In this document: one piece after another, positions 33,405 through 41,775 of the stretch
Layout of the letters: each line of letters begins with the position of its first letter
Position numbering within the stretch: the stretch's first letter is position 1
Source of the DNA: Haloferula helveola
GTDB lineage: Bacteria; Verrucomicrobiota; Verrucomicrobiia; Verrucomicrobiales; Akkermansiaceae
DNA length: 64,000 nucleotides
Direction of reading: 5' to 3'
NCBI RefSeq assembly: GCF_037076345.1
Contig: NZ_AP024702.1
Span: forward strand, 2,232,001 to 2,296,000
Notes under the pieces: model-generated
What the model saw: the letters and a program-made list of their open reading frames with translations, nothing else
Database searches by the model: none
Told to the model about the DNA's origin: nothing
Made by a program: the position numbers and the translations under genes

Positions 33405-34558
33405 TCGATGCCCGCAGGAATGCCTTCCGTGATCATCGGCACGTAGTGTCCGCCTTCCTCTGAGATCCTGAGGGTCACGTCAGCTCCCGCCGCTTTCAAA
33501 GCCGAGGCAAACTCCTCGGTTTTCTCCGCCGGCACATTCTCGTCGTCCTCGGCATGGAAGAGGAACACCGGACGCGAAAACTCGGCCACATGGGTCATCG
33601 GCGAGCTGCGCTTCGCGAAATGCTTCACCTGGGGAAACGCGGAGTTCACCAGCGGGGTATCGATCAGCTCCTGCAGGCGGTCCACCACGTCGGCCGCCGG
33701 CGCGTAGGCGATCGATCCGGCAAGGCGGGGTTCGTGAGCCCCGAAGAGCAGCGAAAGCGTGCCCGCCGAACTGTGCCCGGCCGAGTAGATCCGGGTCGTG
33801 TCGACCTCGGGCATGCGCTTGAAGACATACTCGAGCGCGTTGCGGCCGTTGACCACCCCGGCGCAGGCGTCGCGGAAAGCCTCGTAGCCGAGCCGATGCG
33901 AACCGTCGTCCTCCTCATCCTCGACTTCGCCATCGATCGAGTAGAACACGACCGCCATGCCGGCCTCCGCGTACGGCAGGCATTCGTCGTGGTAGTCATC
34001 GACACCCAGCGGACCGAGGTCGGATCCGGAAAGCAGGTTGGTCCCCGCCGGGGCGACCAGGACTGCCGACAACGATCCCGGAGCCGGATCGCCGGGCGGA
34101 AGGTAGATCCACATCCACATGCTTTCGCCGGGACCGACGCCATCGGAGATCTCCACCGCGCCGACGCGGACGCCCTTGTCCCCGACCGGCTCGAACTCGG
34201 GGAGGTCGGGCATCGCAGGCACCGGCACCGAAGCGACGTCGAACAGCTTGCCCGCCTCCGCCTGCTTCTTCTCCACCGATCGGCCTGCAGCGAACATGAT
34301 TGCGACGAAGATCCCCACCACCAGCAGTCCGAAATAGCCCATCACGAGCCCGGCCACCGCCATTCCGCCCCCGGCCAGACGCCCGCCCGAAGACTTCACT
34401 TTGGACAGGCCGAGATGACCGAAGATCACGGCAAGGACCGCGGTAAGACCCGAGCACAGCCCGAAGATCCCGAGCACCAAACTGGCCACGCAAAGACCCG
34501 AAGTCTGGGGCCGGGTCGGGCGCATTGGTGGCGCGGGCGGCAGGGGCGGGTGGTTCAT
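33386..34558 (-). CDS. DUF4190 membrane helices fused to alpha/beta hydrolase
   Basis: This is a 390-residue protein. Residues 1-20 are Pro-rich (MNHPPLPPAPPMRPTRPQT); a DUF4190-type two-helix membrane region covers about 23-90 (SLVLGIFGLCSGLTAVLAVIFGHLGLS). An alpha/beta hydrolase domain (about 140-390) carries the nucleophile motif AGHSSAGTL and the final His in EEGGHYVPM. The Asp lies in FLFHAEDDENVP. The ATG at 34558 is used; ATG at 34567 is possible. It is probably an envelope-tethered esterase or peptidase of unknown substrate, possibly one transcript with holA. Confidence 0.8.
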   Translation of the reverse strand: MNHPPLPPAPPMRPTRPQTSGLCVASLVLGIFGLCSGLTAVLAVIFGHLGLSKVKSSGGRLAGGGMAVAGLVMGYFGLLVVGIFVAIMFAAGRSVEKKQAEAGKLFDVASVPVPAMPDLPEFEPVGDKGVRVGAVEISDGVGPGESMWMWIYLPPGDPAPGSLSAVLVAPAGTNLLSGSDLGPLGVDDYHDECLPYAEAGMAVVFYSIDGEVEDEEDDGSHRLGYEAFRDACAGVVNGRNALEYVFKRMPEVDTTRIYSAGHSSAGTLSLLFGAHEPRLAGSIAYAPAADVVDRLQELIDTPLVNSAFPQVKHFAKRSSPMTHVAEFSRPVFLFHAEDDENVPAEKTEEFASALKAAGADVTLRISEEGGHYVPMITEGIPAGIEWIRAQ

Positions 34559-34609
34559 GGCATTCATTCCCGCCAACCCGACCGCGTCCGTCCATCTCAT
34601 TCGGAACCT

Positions 34610-34802
34610 GGGAGGCGGGACGCCCCCGTCCCGCAATCTTGAAGCCGGTGAAATCCGGACGCGGCATCTCCCACGCTGAGCCTCCTTCGGACCAGGAGTC
34701 GAGCCCAACCTCCGAACGCAAGCGTCAATGCCACACTGCCACGAAACCCACATCGACGTCCGAACCCGCCGCCACTCGCGGGACGGGGGCGTCCCGCCTC
34801 CC
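34610..34802. repeat. inverted-repeat element (GGGAGGCGGGACGCCCCCG family)
   Basis: The 25-bp arms at 34610-34634 and 34778-34802 are perfect inverted copies, with a 140-bp spacer. The spacer holds no gene. The element sits between the hydrolase gene and the plus-strand secreted protein. Confidence 0.7.
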
Positions 34803-34851
34803 ATCCAACTTGCTTGAAGAACTTCACGACTCCTGCGTTTCATGATCCATC

Positions 34852-36255
34852 GTGAAAGTCGTTCCGCTGGCCACCCACCTCATCGCCGCCGCGGTCGGCG
34901 CGGGCGTGTGGCTGGCGATGAACGCGGAGCCGGAACAACCGGAAGAAACGGTGGTCGAATCTGCCGACCCGATCGGTGACGAGCTCCGCCGCGAGCTCCA
35001 CCGGATCTCCGAGGCAAACGCCAGCCGAGAGAGCGGGGGCGAGAGCATCTGGCCGGTGACCTCCGAAGAGAACTGGGTTGAACTCGAAAAGCAGGACAAT
35101 CGGGAAACCGACGCCCGTCACCTCCAGCTCGTCGAACGCTCGCGGATCTTCGAACGCAAGACCCCGGGGGAGCTCGACCCGCTGCTCACCCTCGCGCTCG
35201 AAGGGGACGACTCGGAGACCGCGCAGGCGATCTTTCTCGCCTGGCTGCGCCTCGACCCGCAGGGCGCGCTACAACAAGTCGTGATCCGGCCCGCGTTGCT
35301 GGAATGGGTCACCGATGACCCGGCGGTCCTGCTCGACGTTCCGCCGGAAACGATGCGGGGATGGGTGACGGATTCCAATCTCCCGGAAAGTTTCCGGAGC
35401 ACGATGGCCTACAGCGCGGCCTCGAACCTGGCTTCGCGCGACAACCTTCAGGGACTTCGCACCGTGTGGGAAGGATCGGACGCCGATCTTCAGGACTCGC
35501 TGTGCCACTGGTTCGCCGACAACTGGATCCCCGATGACCCCGAGCAAGCCGTCCGGGAGCTTTTCGAAGACGTCCCCGAGGCGCTGCGGAACCAATTGCT
35601 CGGGCAACTGTCCAGGTCAGGAGATCCGTTCATGTCGTTCTCCGGCATCGCCATGAGCGACGAGTTCTACGCCGCGGTTCTCAAGCGCGATCTCACCGGT
35701 CTGGAGAAAGTCGAAGCAAAGTTTCTGGAGCACTTGGCCGAGCGTTCCTCGGACTCCGCCAGCGGATACCGACACCCGACAGCCGGAGCCGAGAAGCCGG
35801 AGCGCTGGTCCGACGATCTCGCGGAACGAACCATCGAGCAGTCGCTCGGCGACTGGCTGCTCTCCGATGGTGACTTCCCCGAGCGGATCATGGCCGGTGA
35901 AGCGGGGCTCGAAGAGGCAAGGTCATCGATTGTCGGCAGAGTACCCGAGCTCGCTGACTTTCCGACGCTTCTCGACCAGCGGCTGTTCGTCGAAATCTTC
36001 CAGTACGTGCCGGAAAAGTCGATTGAGTGGGCCTCCCACCGACTCACGCCCGAGCAGCAGGCCGATGCCCTCAGCGACGGACTGCGGTATGCGGATGAAC
36101 CGCGAGCCCTGCGGAAACAGGCTTGGTTGAATGCTATTCCGGAAGACGTGCGAACCGCCCGCGACAGCCTCCGCTCCGAAATCAAGGAGTGGAATTGGGA
36201 CATCGCCGAGTGGCAGCGGCTGAACGGGAAACCACCGAAGGAGGAGGAGCGATGA
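34852..36255 (+). CDS. secreted helical-repeat-like protein, paralogue pair member 1
   Basis: This 467-residue protein has an N-terminal helix (LATHLIAAAVGAGVWLAM), so a signal or anchor, and a mature part rich in Glu, Arg and Leu with short alpha-helical phrases (LDPLLTLALEGDDSETAQAIFLAWLRLDP, DPEQAVRELFEDVP). It ends with EWQRLNGKPPKEEER. Its start sits next to a repeat. The neighbouring gene, overlapping by ATGA, is its paralogue. No family is recognised and the function is unknown. Confidence 0.65.
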   Translation: MKVVPLATHLIAAAVGAGVWLAMNAEPEQPEETVVESADPIGDELRRELHRISEANASRESGGESIWPVTSEENWVELEKQDNRETDARHLQLVERSRIFERKTPGELDPLLTLALEGDDSETAQAIFLAWLRLDPQGALQQVVIRPALLEWVTDDPAVLLDVPPETMRGWVTDSNLPESFRSTMAYSAASNLASRDNLQGLRTVWEGSDADLQDSLCHWFADNWIPDDPEQAVRELFEDVPEALRNQLLGQLSRSGDPFMSFSGIAMSDEFYAAVLKRDLTGLEKVEAKFLEHLAERSSDSASGYRHPTAGAEKPERWSDDLAERTIEQSLGDWLLSDGDFPERIMAGEAGLEEARSSIVGRVPELADFPTLLDQRLFVEIFQYVPEKSIEWASHRLTPEQQADALSDGLRYADEPRALRKQAWLNAIPEDVRTARDSLRSEIKEWNWDIAEWQRLNGKPPKEEER

Positions 36256-37559
36256 GTGCCCGGCACATGGTCACCCATCTCGCAGCAGCCGCCTTCGGAG
36301 CCTTCATGGTTGCCGCCATCGAGGAGCATGCCTCCCACCAAGCTCCGGAACCATCCGACCCCGAGCCGGAAGTCCTCCAAGCGAAGATCCGGGAAAGGGA
36401 GGAGCGCCCCGAGCCGGAAGCAATGCTCGCACGGCTTGCCCGACTCGACGGTGAGCCCGGAGAAATCCGGCAACTGCGGCGGGAGATTCTCGACGCTTGG
36501 GCGGCGCGGGATCCCTTCGCGGTTCTGGACTACCTCTCGACACGACCGTGGGAACGCTATGCCGGATCGAACCCCGAGTGGTTGCGTCAGCTCGCGCATG
36601 ACCAACCGGACGCACTGCTCGCCTACGCCATCCGAACCGGCTGCACCAGGTCCCTCGACGCGCTGGTCACCGAAGGCGATCCCTCCGCCACCCTCGCCCG
36701 TTTCCTCGCGCTCGGCGAAGACCGCGTACCCGTCAAGCAGCTCGGCGAGCTCTTCGAGCGGGCATGCACCTTCGATCCGGAATTCTATCTCCACCTGAAC
36801 GACCTGCAGTCCGCCCGACTGCGCCACCGCGCGGCCCTTGAAATCGCCAAGTCGATGCTCGAAACCCACCGCTTCGAGCGGCTCGCCGAGCTCGCCGATG
36901 TCCTCGGCTCCGGCCCGGGTGGGGAGGCCATCACCGAGTGCATCGTCCGCGGCTATTCCGAGAGCTTCACGGACGCCTCCTTCATTCTCGATCTTCCCGA
37001 TGAAGCCCGGGATCGGGTGATCGACCGGATGCTCGAAGAGTGGTCAACGCACGGGTGGAACTATGACATCAGCGACAGCGACCTCTACACCATGCTGGCT
37101 TCCATCGAGCAGCGCGGCCTCGGTGCCGGCAGGGAAAATGCGATCGCCCTGAGCATCGCCTTCAGCCAATCGAACAACCTCTCCGAATCCAATGGCGCCG
37201 CACGTCAGGCGGCGGCGGACCGATGGATTCCGTGGGCGATCGGGCTGCCCGAGGATCCAGAGTGGCAGCCGGTCCGGCTCGCCGCCTTCCAACGGGCGAT
37301 CTCGGCCGATTCCAAGCGCTGGCCGCAGCTTCTTGAGGTCGTGGATCCTCCGACCCGGGACCTCGCGCTTGCCGGCTGCGTGGAAAGCATGAAGTCCGAG
37401 GATTTCACCGCCGTGGCGGAACACATCGCCGACCCGGCACTGAGGCAGACAGCGCTCGATTACGCCAAGTGGTCCGCCGAATACGCCGAGTCGGATCCGT
37501 TCAGTTCCGACCCCTTCGCCGAGTTCGAAGGCCCACGCCCGTGGCGCATCAAGAAGTGA
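36252..37559 (+). CDS. secreted helical-repeat-like protein, paralogue pair member 2
   Basis: This 435-residue protein starts MSARHMVTHLAAAAFGAFMVAAIEEH, then has a charged segment and short helices similar in arrangement to the protein before it. The ATG overlaps the upstream TGA (ATGA), so the pair is translationally coupled and was probably formed by duplication. No domain is recognised. A signal or anchor helix suggests an envelope location. Confidence 0.65.
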   Translation: MSARHMVTHLAAAAFGAFMVAAIEEHASHQAPEPSDPEPEVLQAKIREREERPEPEAMLARLARLDGEPGEIRQLRREILDAWAARDPFAVLDYLSTRPWERYAGSNPEWLRQLAHDQPDALLAYAIRTGCTRSLDALVTEGDPSATLARFLALGEDRVPVKQLGELFERACTFDPEFYLHLNDLQSARLRHRAALEIAKSMLETHRFERLAELADVLGSGPGGEAITECIVRGYSESFTDASFILDLPDEARDRVIDRMLEEWSTHGWNYDISDSDLYTMLASIEQRGLGAGRENAIALSIAFSQSNNLSESNGAARQAAADRWIPWAIGLPEDPEWQPVRLAAFQRAISADSKRWPQLLEVVDPPTRDLALAGCVESMKSEDFTAVAEHIADPALRQTALDYAKWSAEYAESDPFSSDPFAEFEGPRPWRIKK

Positions 37560-37644
37560 CGGGGAAGACGAAGTCCGATCGGCCACATTTCCGGTCCGCA
37601 GTCCGCACAACGATCCACCGCCTCGCTCGGTTCTCTTCGAGCCG

Positions 37645-37850
37645 CGAAGGGCCGTCGGCATTTAGCCACGGGGTTCACCCCGTGGAAAGCTGCGCAATGA
37701 GGATTGAGCGCCGAAGGTGCGCAGGCGAAGCGGTTCCACGAGATGAGGCCGACCTCGCCGTCGCCCCTCGCGGGGCTCAATCATGTTGCCGTCCGGGGAC
37801 CCACGGGGTGAACCCCGTGGCTAAATGCCTGCGTCCCTTCGGGACTTCGC
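37645..37850. repeat. long inverted-repeat element (GTTAGCCACGGGG family), copy b
   Basis: The left arm TTTAGCCACGGGGTTCACCC and the right arm CACGGGGTGAACCCCGTGGC are inverted. The inner block (CGCCGAAGGTGCGCAGGCG and GCCCCTCGCGGGGCTC) runs the same way as in copy c and opposite to copy a. It fills the gap between the paralogue pair and the aminopeptidase gene. Confidence 0.8.
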
Positions 37851-37871
37851 GGAAAGGGATTGCCATGCTCC

Positions 37872-38861
37872 CTACTTCTCCTTCACCCGCTCCCAGAAGC
37901 GGTCGAAGTCCCCATCGCATTCCTCGATCATCCGCTCGAAACGCGGGACACCGGCCTCGTAGGTCGTGAAGGAATTCAGACGCGCGTTGTTCACCGGCTC
38001 TTCGATCCACGACTTCAGTCCGCGGCCCCATTCGGTGCGCAGGGCCCGCAACTCGCGATTCAGCCGTTTCAGCTCGCGATCTTTCGCCACCAGCTTGTCG
38101 GCATCGCAGCGGTCCGAGGCGTACAGTTTCTTCAACCGTTCCGAAGCCCCGCCGATCGCATCCAGCGCCTGCCCGATCTTCACCAGCCTTTCGTCGTAAC
38201 GCTTCACCAGATGCGGTCGCCCCGTCTTCCGGAACCACCGCCGCACCCCTTCACGCGCGACCGCTTCGGCCATCGACTCGTTGAAGGGCGTATCACCAGA
38301 AACGTAGTACTTCCGGTGCACCAACTCATGGAAGATCAGCTCGGCGTAGTCGACCTCGGCCCGCTCGACAAAGGTATCCAGCACCGGGTCGCGAAACACC
38401 CCGAGTGTCGAGTAGGCATCGACCTCGCCAACCCACGTTTCGTAGCCGTCGGCTTCGAGACGTGCCATCTCCTCCCGGGCGAGGTCCTCACGGAAGTAGC
38501 CGCGGTAGGCCTGCTCGCCGACCACCGGATACCACCACTTCTTCGGCTCCATCGACAGCTCCGGAGCGGCGTGGACGACCCACACGAGGTGATCGCGACC
38601 GAGCTCGGTGTAGAGTTCGTAGCTCCCGCCCGACGGCATCTTCAGTTCGCTCTCGGCGAAGGCGAGCAGGCGTTTCGTGAGCTCCAGCCGCTCGCGCAGA
38701 CCGGTGTCGTCGGTCTTGGCGATGACCTTGTCGATCGGCTGCCGCTTCGCCAGCACCTCGACTTGTCCGGCGACCGCCTGCGAGTAGAACTCGACGGTCC
38801 GGCAGCCGGAAACGGCCAGCACCACGAGACACGCGAGCAGCGACATCCGGCTAGCCTTCAT
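37872..38861 (-). CDS. putative aminopeptidase lipoprotein (PF10023-like)
   Basis: This 329-residue protein has a lipoprotein signal (CLVVLAVSGC, Cys20). A DUF2265/Aminopep-like body contains the zinc motif HELVH (178-182) and a downstream Glu (E195 in NESMAEA), the arrangement of gluzincin peptidases. The start is at 38861, giving MKASRMSL before the signal. It overlaps the tadA end by 11 bp and is probably co-transcribed with it. Substrate is unknown. Confidence 0.8.
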   Translation of the reverse strand: MKASRMSLLACLVVLAVSGCRTVEFYSQAVAGQVEVLAKRQPIDKVIAKTDDTGLRERLELTKRLLAFAESELKMPSGGSYELYTELGRDHLVWVVHAAPELSMEPKKWWYPVVGEQAYRGYFREDLAREEMARLEADGYETWVGEVDAYSTLGVFRDPVLDTFVERAEVDYAELIFHELVHRKYYVSGDTPFNESMAEAVAREGVRRWFRKTGRPHLVKRYDERLVKIGQALDAIGGASERLKKLYASDRCDADKLVAKDRELKRLNRELRALRTEWGRGLKSWIEEPVNNARLNSFTTYEAGVPRFERMIEECDGDFDRFWERVKEK

Positions 38862-39375
38862 CCTTCGGGTGCCCGTTCGATTTCGCGGCATCGCGCAACG
38901 CCTTCTTCTTTTCCCGGGCCTCACGGAAGAACCCCTGCAGCAACGCAAGGCATTCCTCGCCCATCACGCCCGACGCAATCTCGCACTGATGGTTCAGCGG
39001 CGGATTCGCCTGGAGCAGATTGATCCAGCCTCCGGCGGCGCCGCCTTTCTCGTCGGGACAGCCGAAGACCACCCGGTCCGGCCGGCAGTGAACGATCGCG
39101 CCGGCGCACATCGGACATGGCTCCTTGGTGACGTAGAGCGTGCAGCCTTCCAACCGCCAGTCGCCGAGCGCCTGCTGCGCGGCAGTCAGGGCCAGCATCT
39201 CGGCGTGGGCGGTCGCGTCCTTCAGCGTTTCGACCTGGTTCCAAGCCCGGCCGATCACCCGCTGCTCGCGCACGATCACGCAACCGATCGGCACCTCGGT
39301 CGCCGCAGCCGCCTTGCGCGCCTCGCGCAGGGCCTGACCCATGAAGTAGTCATCGCTGAGAAGATCGATCTCCAC
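38851..39375 (-). CDS. tadA: tRNA-specific adenosine deaminase
   Basis: This 174-residue enzyme makes inosine at position 34 of tRNA. It has the zinc ligands HAE (H57, E59) and PCPMCAG (C87, C90), the typical DYFMGQALREARKAA start, and IPIGCVIV-like EVPIGCVIV. The GTG at 39375 is chosen to match the family length; an in-frame TTG at 39417 lies in an inverted repeat, and ATG at 39342 is shorter. The gene is divergent from rpe. Confidence 0.93.
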   Translation of the reverse strand: MEIDLLSDDYFMGQALREARKAAAATEVPIGCVIVREQRVIGRAWNQVETLKDATAHAEMLALTAAQQALGDWRLEGCTLYVTKEPCPMCAGAIVHCRPDRVVFGCPDEKGGAAGGWINLLQANPPLNHQCEIASGVMGEECLALLQGFFREAREKKKALRDAAKSNGHPKDEG

Positions 39376-39406
39376 GGCCCTACGGGGAAGATCCGAGAGC
39401 CACGTG

Positions 39407-39451
39407 CCAAGTTCCAAATCCCGAATCGGCCCGATCTTTTTTGGAACTTGG
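39407..39451. promoter_or_regulatory. inverted repeat between tadA and rpe
   Basis: CCAAGTTCCAAA (39407-39418) is inverted at 39440-39451 (TTTGGAACTTGG), enclosing 21 bp. The two arms are exact. It lies in the divergent promoter interval of the two genes. A related CCAAGTTCCAAGTT sits at about 51074 near pabB. It may be an operator or a short repeat; direct function is not shown. Confidence 0.4.
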
Positions 39452-39482
39452 CCCCTCGCACCTGACCCTTACGCTCCGCGAC

Positions 39483-40151
39483 GTGATTCCACCGACCTAC
39501 AAGGACCGAGTCATCGCCCCTTCCCTGCTCGCCGCCGATTTCTCGCGGATCCGCGAAGAAGTGACCCGCGCGATCCGCGCCGGTGCCGACTGGATGCACC
39601 TCGACGTGATGGACGGACACTTCGTCGACAACATCTCGTTCGGGCCCGCCGTCGTTCTCGCGGTGCACGAATCGAACGACATTTTCCTCGATGTCCACCT
39701 GATGATCTCGCGGCCGGACCACTACCTCGACCGCTTCCTCGCGGCCGGATCCGACATGATCACGGTGCACGCCGAGGCCGACCACGATGTGGCCGAAACG
39801 CTCGGCCGGATCCGTGCCGCGGGCTGCAAGGCGGGGCTGGCGATCAACCCGGCGACCCCGATCGAGGACGCCGAGCCGTTTCTCGACAAAATCGACCTTC
39901 TGCTCTGCATGACCGTGGTTCCGGGCTTCGGCGGGCAGGCCTTCATGGACGAGGTTTTGCCGAAAATCGAGGCCGCAGCGAAGCTGCGCGAGGACCGGGG
40001 GCTGGAATTCCACATTGAAGTCGACGGCGGAATTGACCACAAAACCGCCTCGCGCTGCGCCCAGGCCGGTGCGAATGTCATGGTGGCCGGCTCGTCGACC
40101 TTCGGCGCTCCGGACATGGCTCAGGCCATCACCGCCATCCGACAAGCCTAG
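39483..40151 (+). CDS. rpe: ribulose-phosphate 3-epimerase
   Basis: This 222-residue TIM-barrel enzyme interconverts ribulose-5-phosphate and xylulose-5-phosphate in the pentose phosphate and Calvin pathways. It carries the signature APSLLAADF, MHLDVMDGHFV, the metal-binding HLMI, MTVVPGFGGQAF and IEVDGGI. The GTG at 39483 is used; a TTG at 39441 is in the upstream inverted repeat. Confidence 0.95.
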   Translation: MIPPTYKDRVIAPSLLAADFSRIREEVTRAIRAGADWMHLDVMDGHFVDNISFGPAVVLAVHESNDIFLDVHLMISRPDHYLDRFLAAGSDMITVHAEADHDVAETLGRIRAAGCKAGLAINPATPIEDAEPFLDKIDLLLCMTVVPGFGGQAFMDEVLPKIEAAAKLREDRGLEFHIEVDGGIDHKTASRCAQAGANVMVAGSSTFGAPDMAQAITAIRQA

Positions 40152-40191
40152 GCAAATCGGCCGCCCGGCGGCGTTTTCCGACTACCGACCC

Positions 40192-40923
40192 ATGAAACCT
40201 TCCACCATCGCCCTCGCCGGAGCCGCCGTCATCGTCGGTGGTGTCGCCTTGCTGTCCCGTGGATGGAATGGCAATGAAGACCAAGCGGCCGCCAGTGACC
40301 CGACCGGCCGCGATTTCAAACACTCCGAACGCCCCGCCCCGGTGATTCGTGAGGGCGAAAAGCCGACCGAGGTAGGCCCGAAGCTTTCCCAACGGGACAC
40401 CGAGCCGAAAAACTCGAAGGAAAACCCGGAAGCGGTGCTCCGCCGGATCCTCGGCCCGGAGAAATACGCCGAGATCCAAGCCGCCCGCGATGCCGCGAGG
40501 CAAACCGGCACCCGGCATCCGGAGACCGGTGACGGCCCGGTTCCTGCCGTCGTCACCGACAGCCGCACGAGGGCATTCGAAGCGCTGCGTGAAGACGTCC
40601 GCACCGCGATCGCGACCGACCCCGAAGGTTGGACTTCCACTTACAAGTCGCTCTACGACGACTACATTTCGGTCAATCACCCGAATCTGGCCCAGCCCGT
40701 CCGCGGCGGTCGGCCGACCTCCGGCGACGATGGCGGCGGCTCCGATGGAGGCGCTCCGCCGGTCGTTGATGTTCCCGATGGCGGCACTCCGGACCAGCCT
40801 CTGTTCTTCGATGAGGAAACCCTTCGGCAGGCAGAGCAGGACCGGAAAGCGCTCGAGAGTGTCCGCAGCGGAATCATGAGTCACTTCTCCACCCGCCAAT
40901 CGCGGTTCCGTCAGCCCGAGTGA
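40192..40923 (+). CDS. exported protein with low-complexity middle, function unknown
   Basis: This 243-residue protein has a start helix (STIALAGAAVIVGGVALLS), then a Pro/Gly/Asp-rich middle and a C-terminal helical stretch (EETLRQAEQDRKALESVRSG). It is followed by the parvulin gene in a GTGA overlap, so the two are likely coupled. No domain is recognised. It may be a client or partner of the parvulin. Confidence 0.6.
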   Translation: MKPSTIALAGAAVIVGGVALLSRGWNGNEDQAAASDPTGRDFKHSERPAPVIREGEKPTEVGPKLSQRDTEPKNSKENPEAVLRRILGPEKYAEIQAARDAARQTGTRHPETGDGPVPAVVTDSRTRAFEALREDVRTAIATDPEGWTSTYKSLYDDYISVNHPNLAQPVRGGRPTSGDDGGGSDGGAPPVVDVPDGGTPDQPLFFDEETLRQAEQDRKALESVRSGIMSHFSTRQSRFRQPE

Positions 40924-41768
40924 TCACGGTCAACGGAGAGACGATCGACCCCGCTTTGGTTGAGGATGCGTTCCTGCGCATCAAATCCGAGGCCGAGTCC
41001 CGCAGCGAGATCTCGTGCTGCGAACGCGACGAGGAGTTCCGTCACAAGGCGGAGGACGAAGTGATCGAGGGAATCCTGCTGGCGCAGGAAGCCGAGCGCA
41101 GAGTGCCCGAACCCAACCGGGACGAGGTTCGCGAAGCTTTGGAAAACTCGCTCCGGGAATGGCGCAGCCACGGCGCGTCGTGGGACATGCTTGAACAGCA
41201 GCGCGACCAGCTCCGCGAGGAAACGGTGGCCCGGCTGCGGATGGAACGCTTCGCCGACGACGTCTGGAGGGATCTGCCGGAGCTCGACGAGGCGGCACTG
41301 CGCGAGTGGTACGATGAGAACGCCGAGCTCTTCCGCAAGCCGGGACGCGCCCGGGTGCGGCACCTCGTCCGATTTCCCGGCGACGACCCTGCGGCCGAGT
41401 ACCGGAAGATCACCGGGCTGCGCGGCGAGGTGCTCGACGGAGCGAATTTCGCCGAAGTGGCCAAGGAACACACCGCCCGCGAAGACGGCGAAACGGATCT
41501 CGGATGGATCGAACACGAGCGGACCCTGAATCCGTTCGAAGCGATGCTTTTCTCGCTGCGCGAGGGCGAGCTCAGCCCGGTATTCTCGTACGAGCAGGGG
41601 CTCCACCTGGTGCGGATCGAGGAGCTCGAGCCCGAGCACATTCCGCCCTTCGAGGAGCTTGAGGAAACCATCCGCGAACAGGCCCTTGCCGACCAAAGGC
41701 GCGAAGCACTGCACCAACTCGCCGTCCAACTGCGGGAAAAGGCGGAGGTCACCCGCGACGAGGATTGA
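40920..41768 (+). CDS. parvulin-type peptidyl-prolyl isomerase (SurA/PpiC-like)
   Basis: This 282-residue protein has an N-terminal helical part (ITVNGETIDPALVEDAFLRIKSEAES) and a parvulin core at about 150-230: RVRHLVRFPGDD, GANFAEVAKEHTAREDGETDLGWIEHERTLNPFEAMLFSLREGELSPVFSYEQGLHLVRIEE. It folds proteins by isomerising prolines, as in PpiC. The GTG start overlaps the previous stop as GTGA. No signal peptide is visible. Confidence 0.9.
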   Translation: MITVNGETIDPALVEDAFLRIKSEAESRSEISCCERDEEFRHKAEDEVIEGILLAQEAERRVPEPNRDEVREALENSLREWRSHGASWDMLEQQRDQLREETVARLRMERFADDVWRDLPELDEAALREWYDENAELFRKPGRARVRHLVRFPGDDPAAEYRKITGLRGEVLDGANFAEVAKEHTAREDGETDLGWIEHERTLNPFEAMLFSLREGELSPVFSYEQGLHLVRIEELEPEHIPPFEELEETIREQALADQRREALHQLAVQLREKAEVTRDED

Positions 41769-41775
41769 CTCCGGG

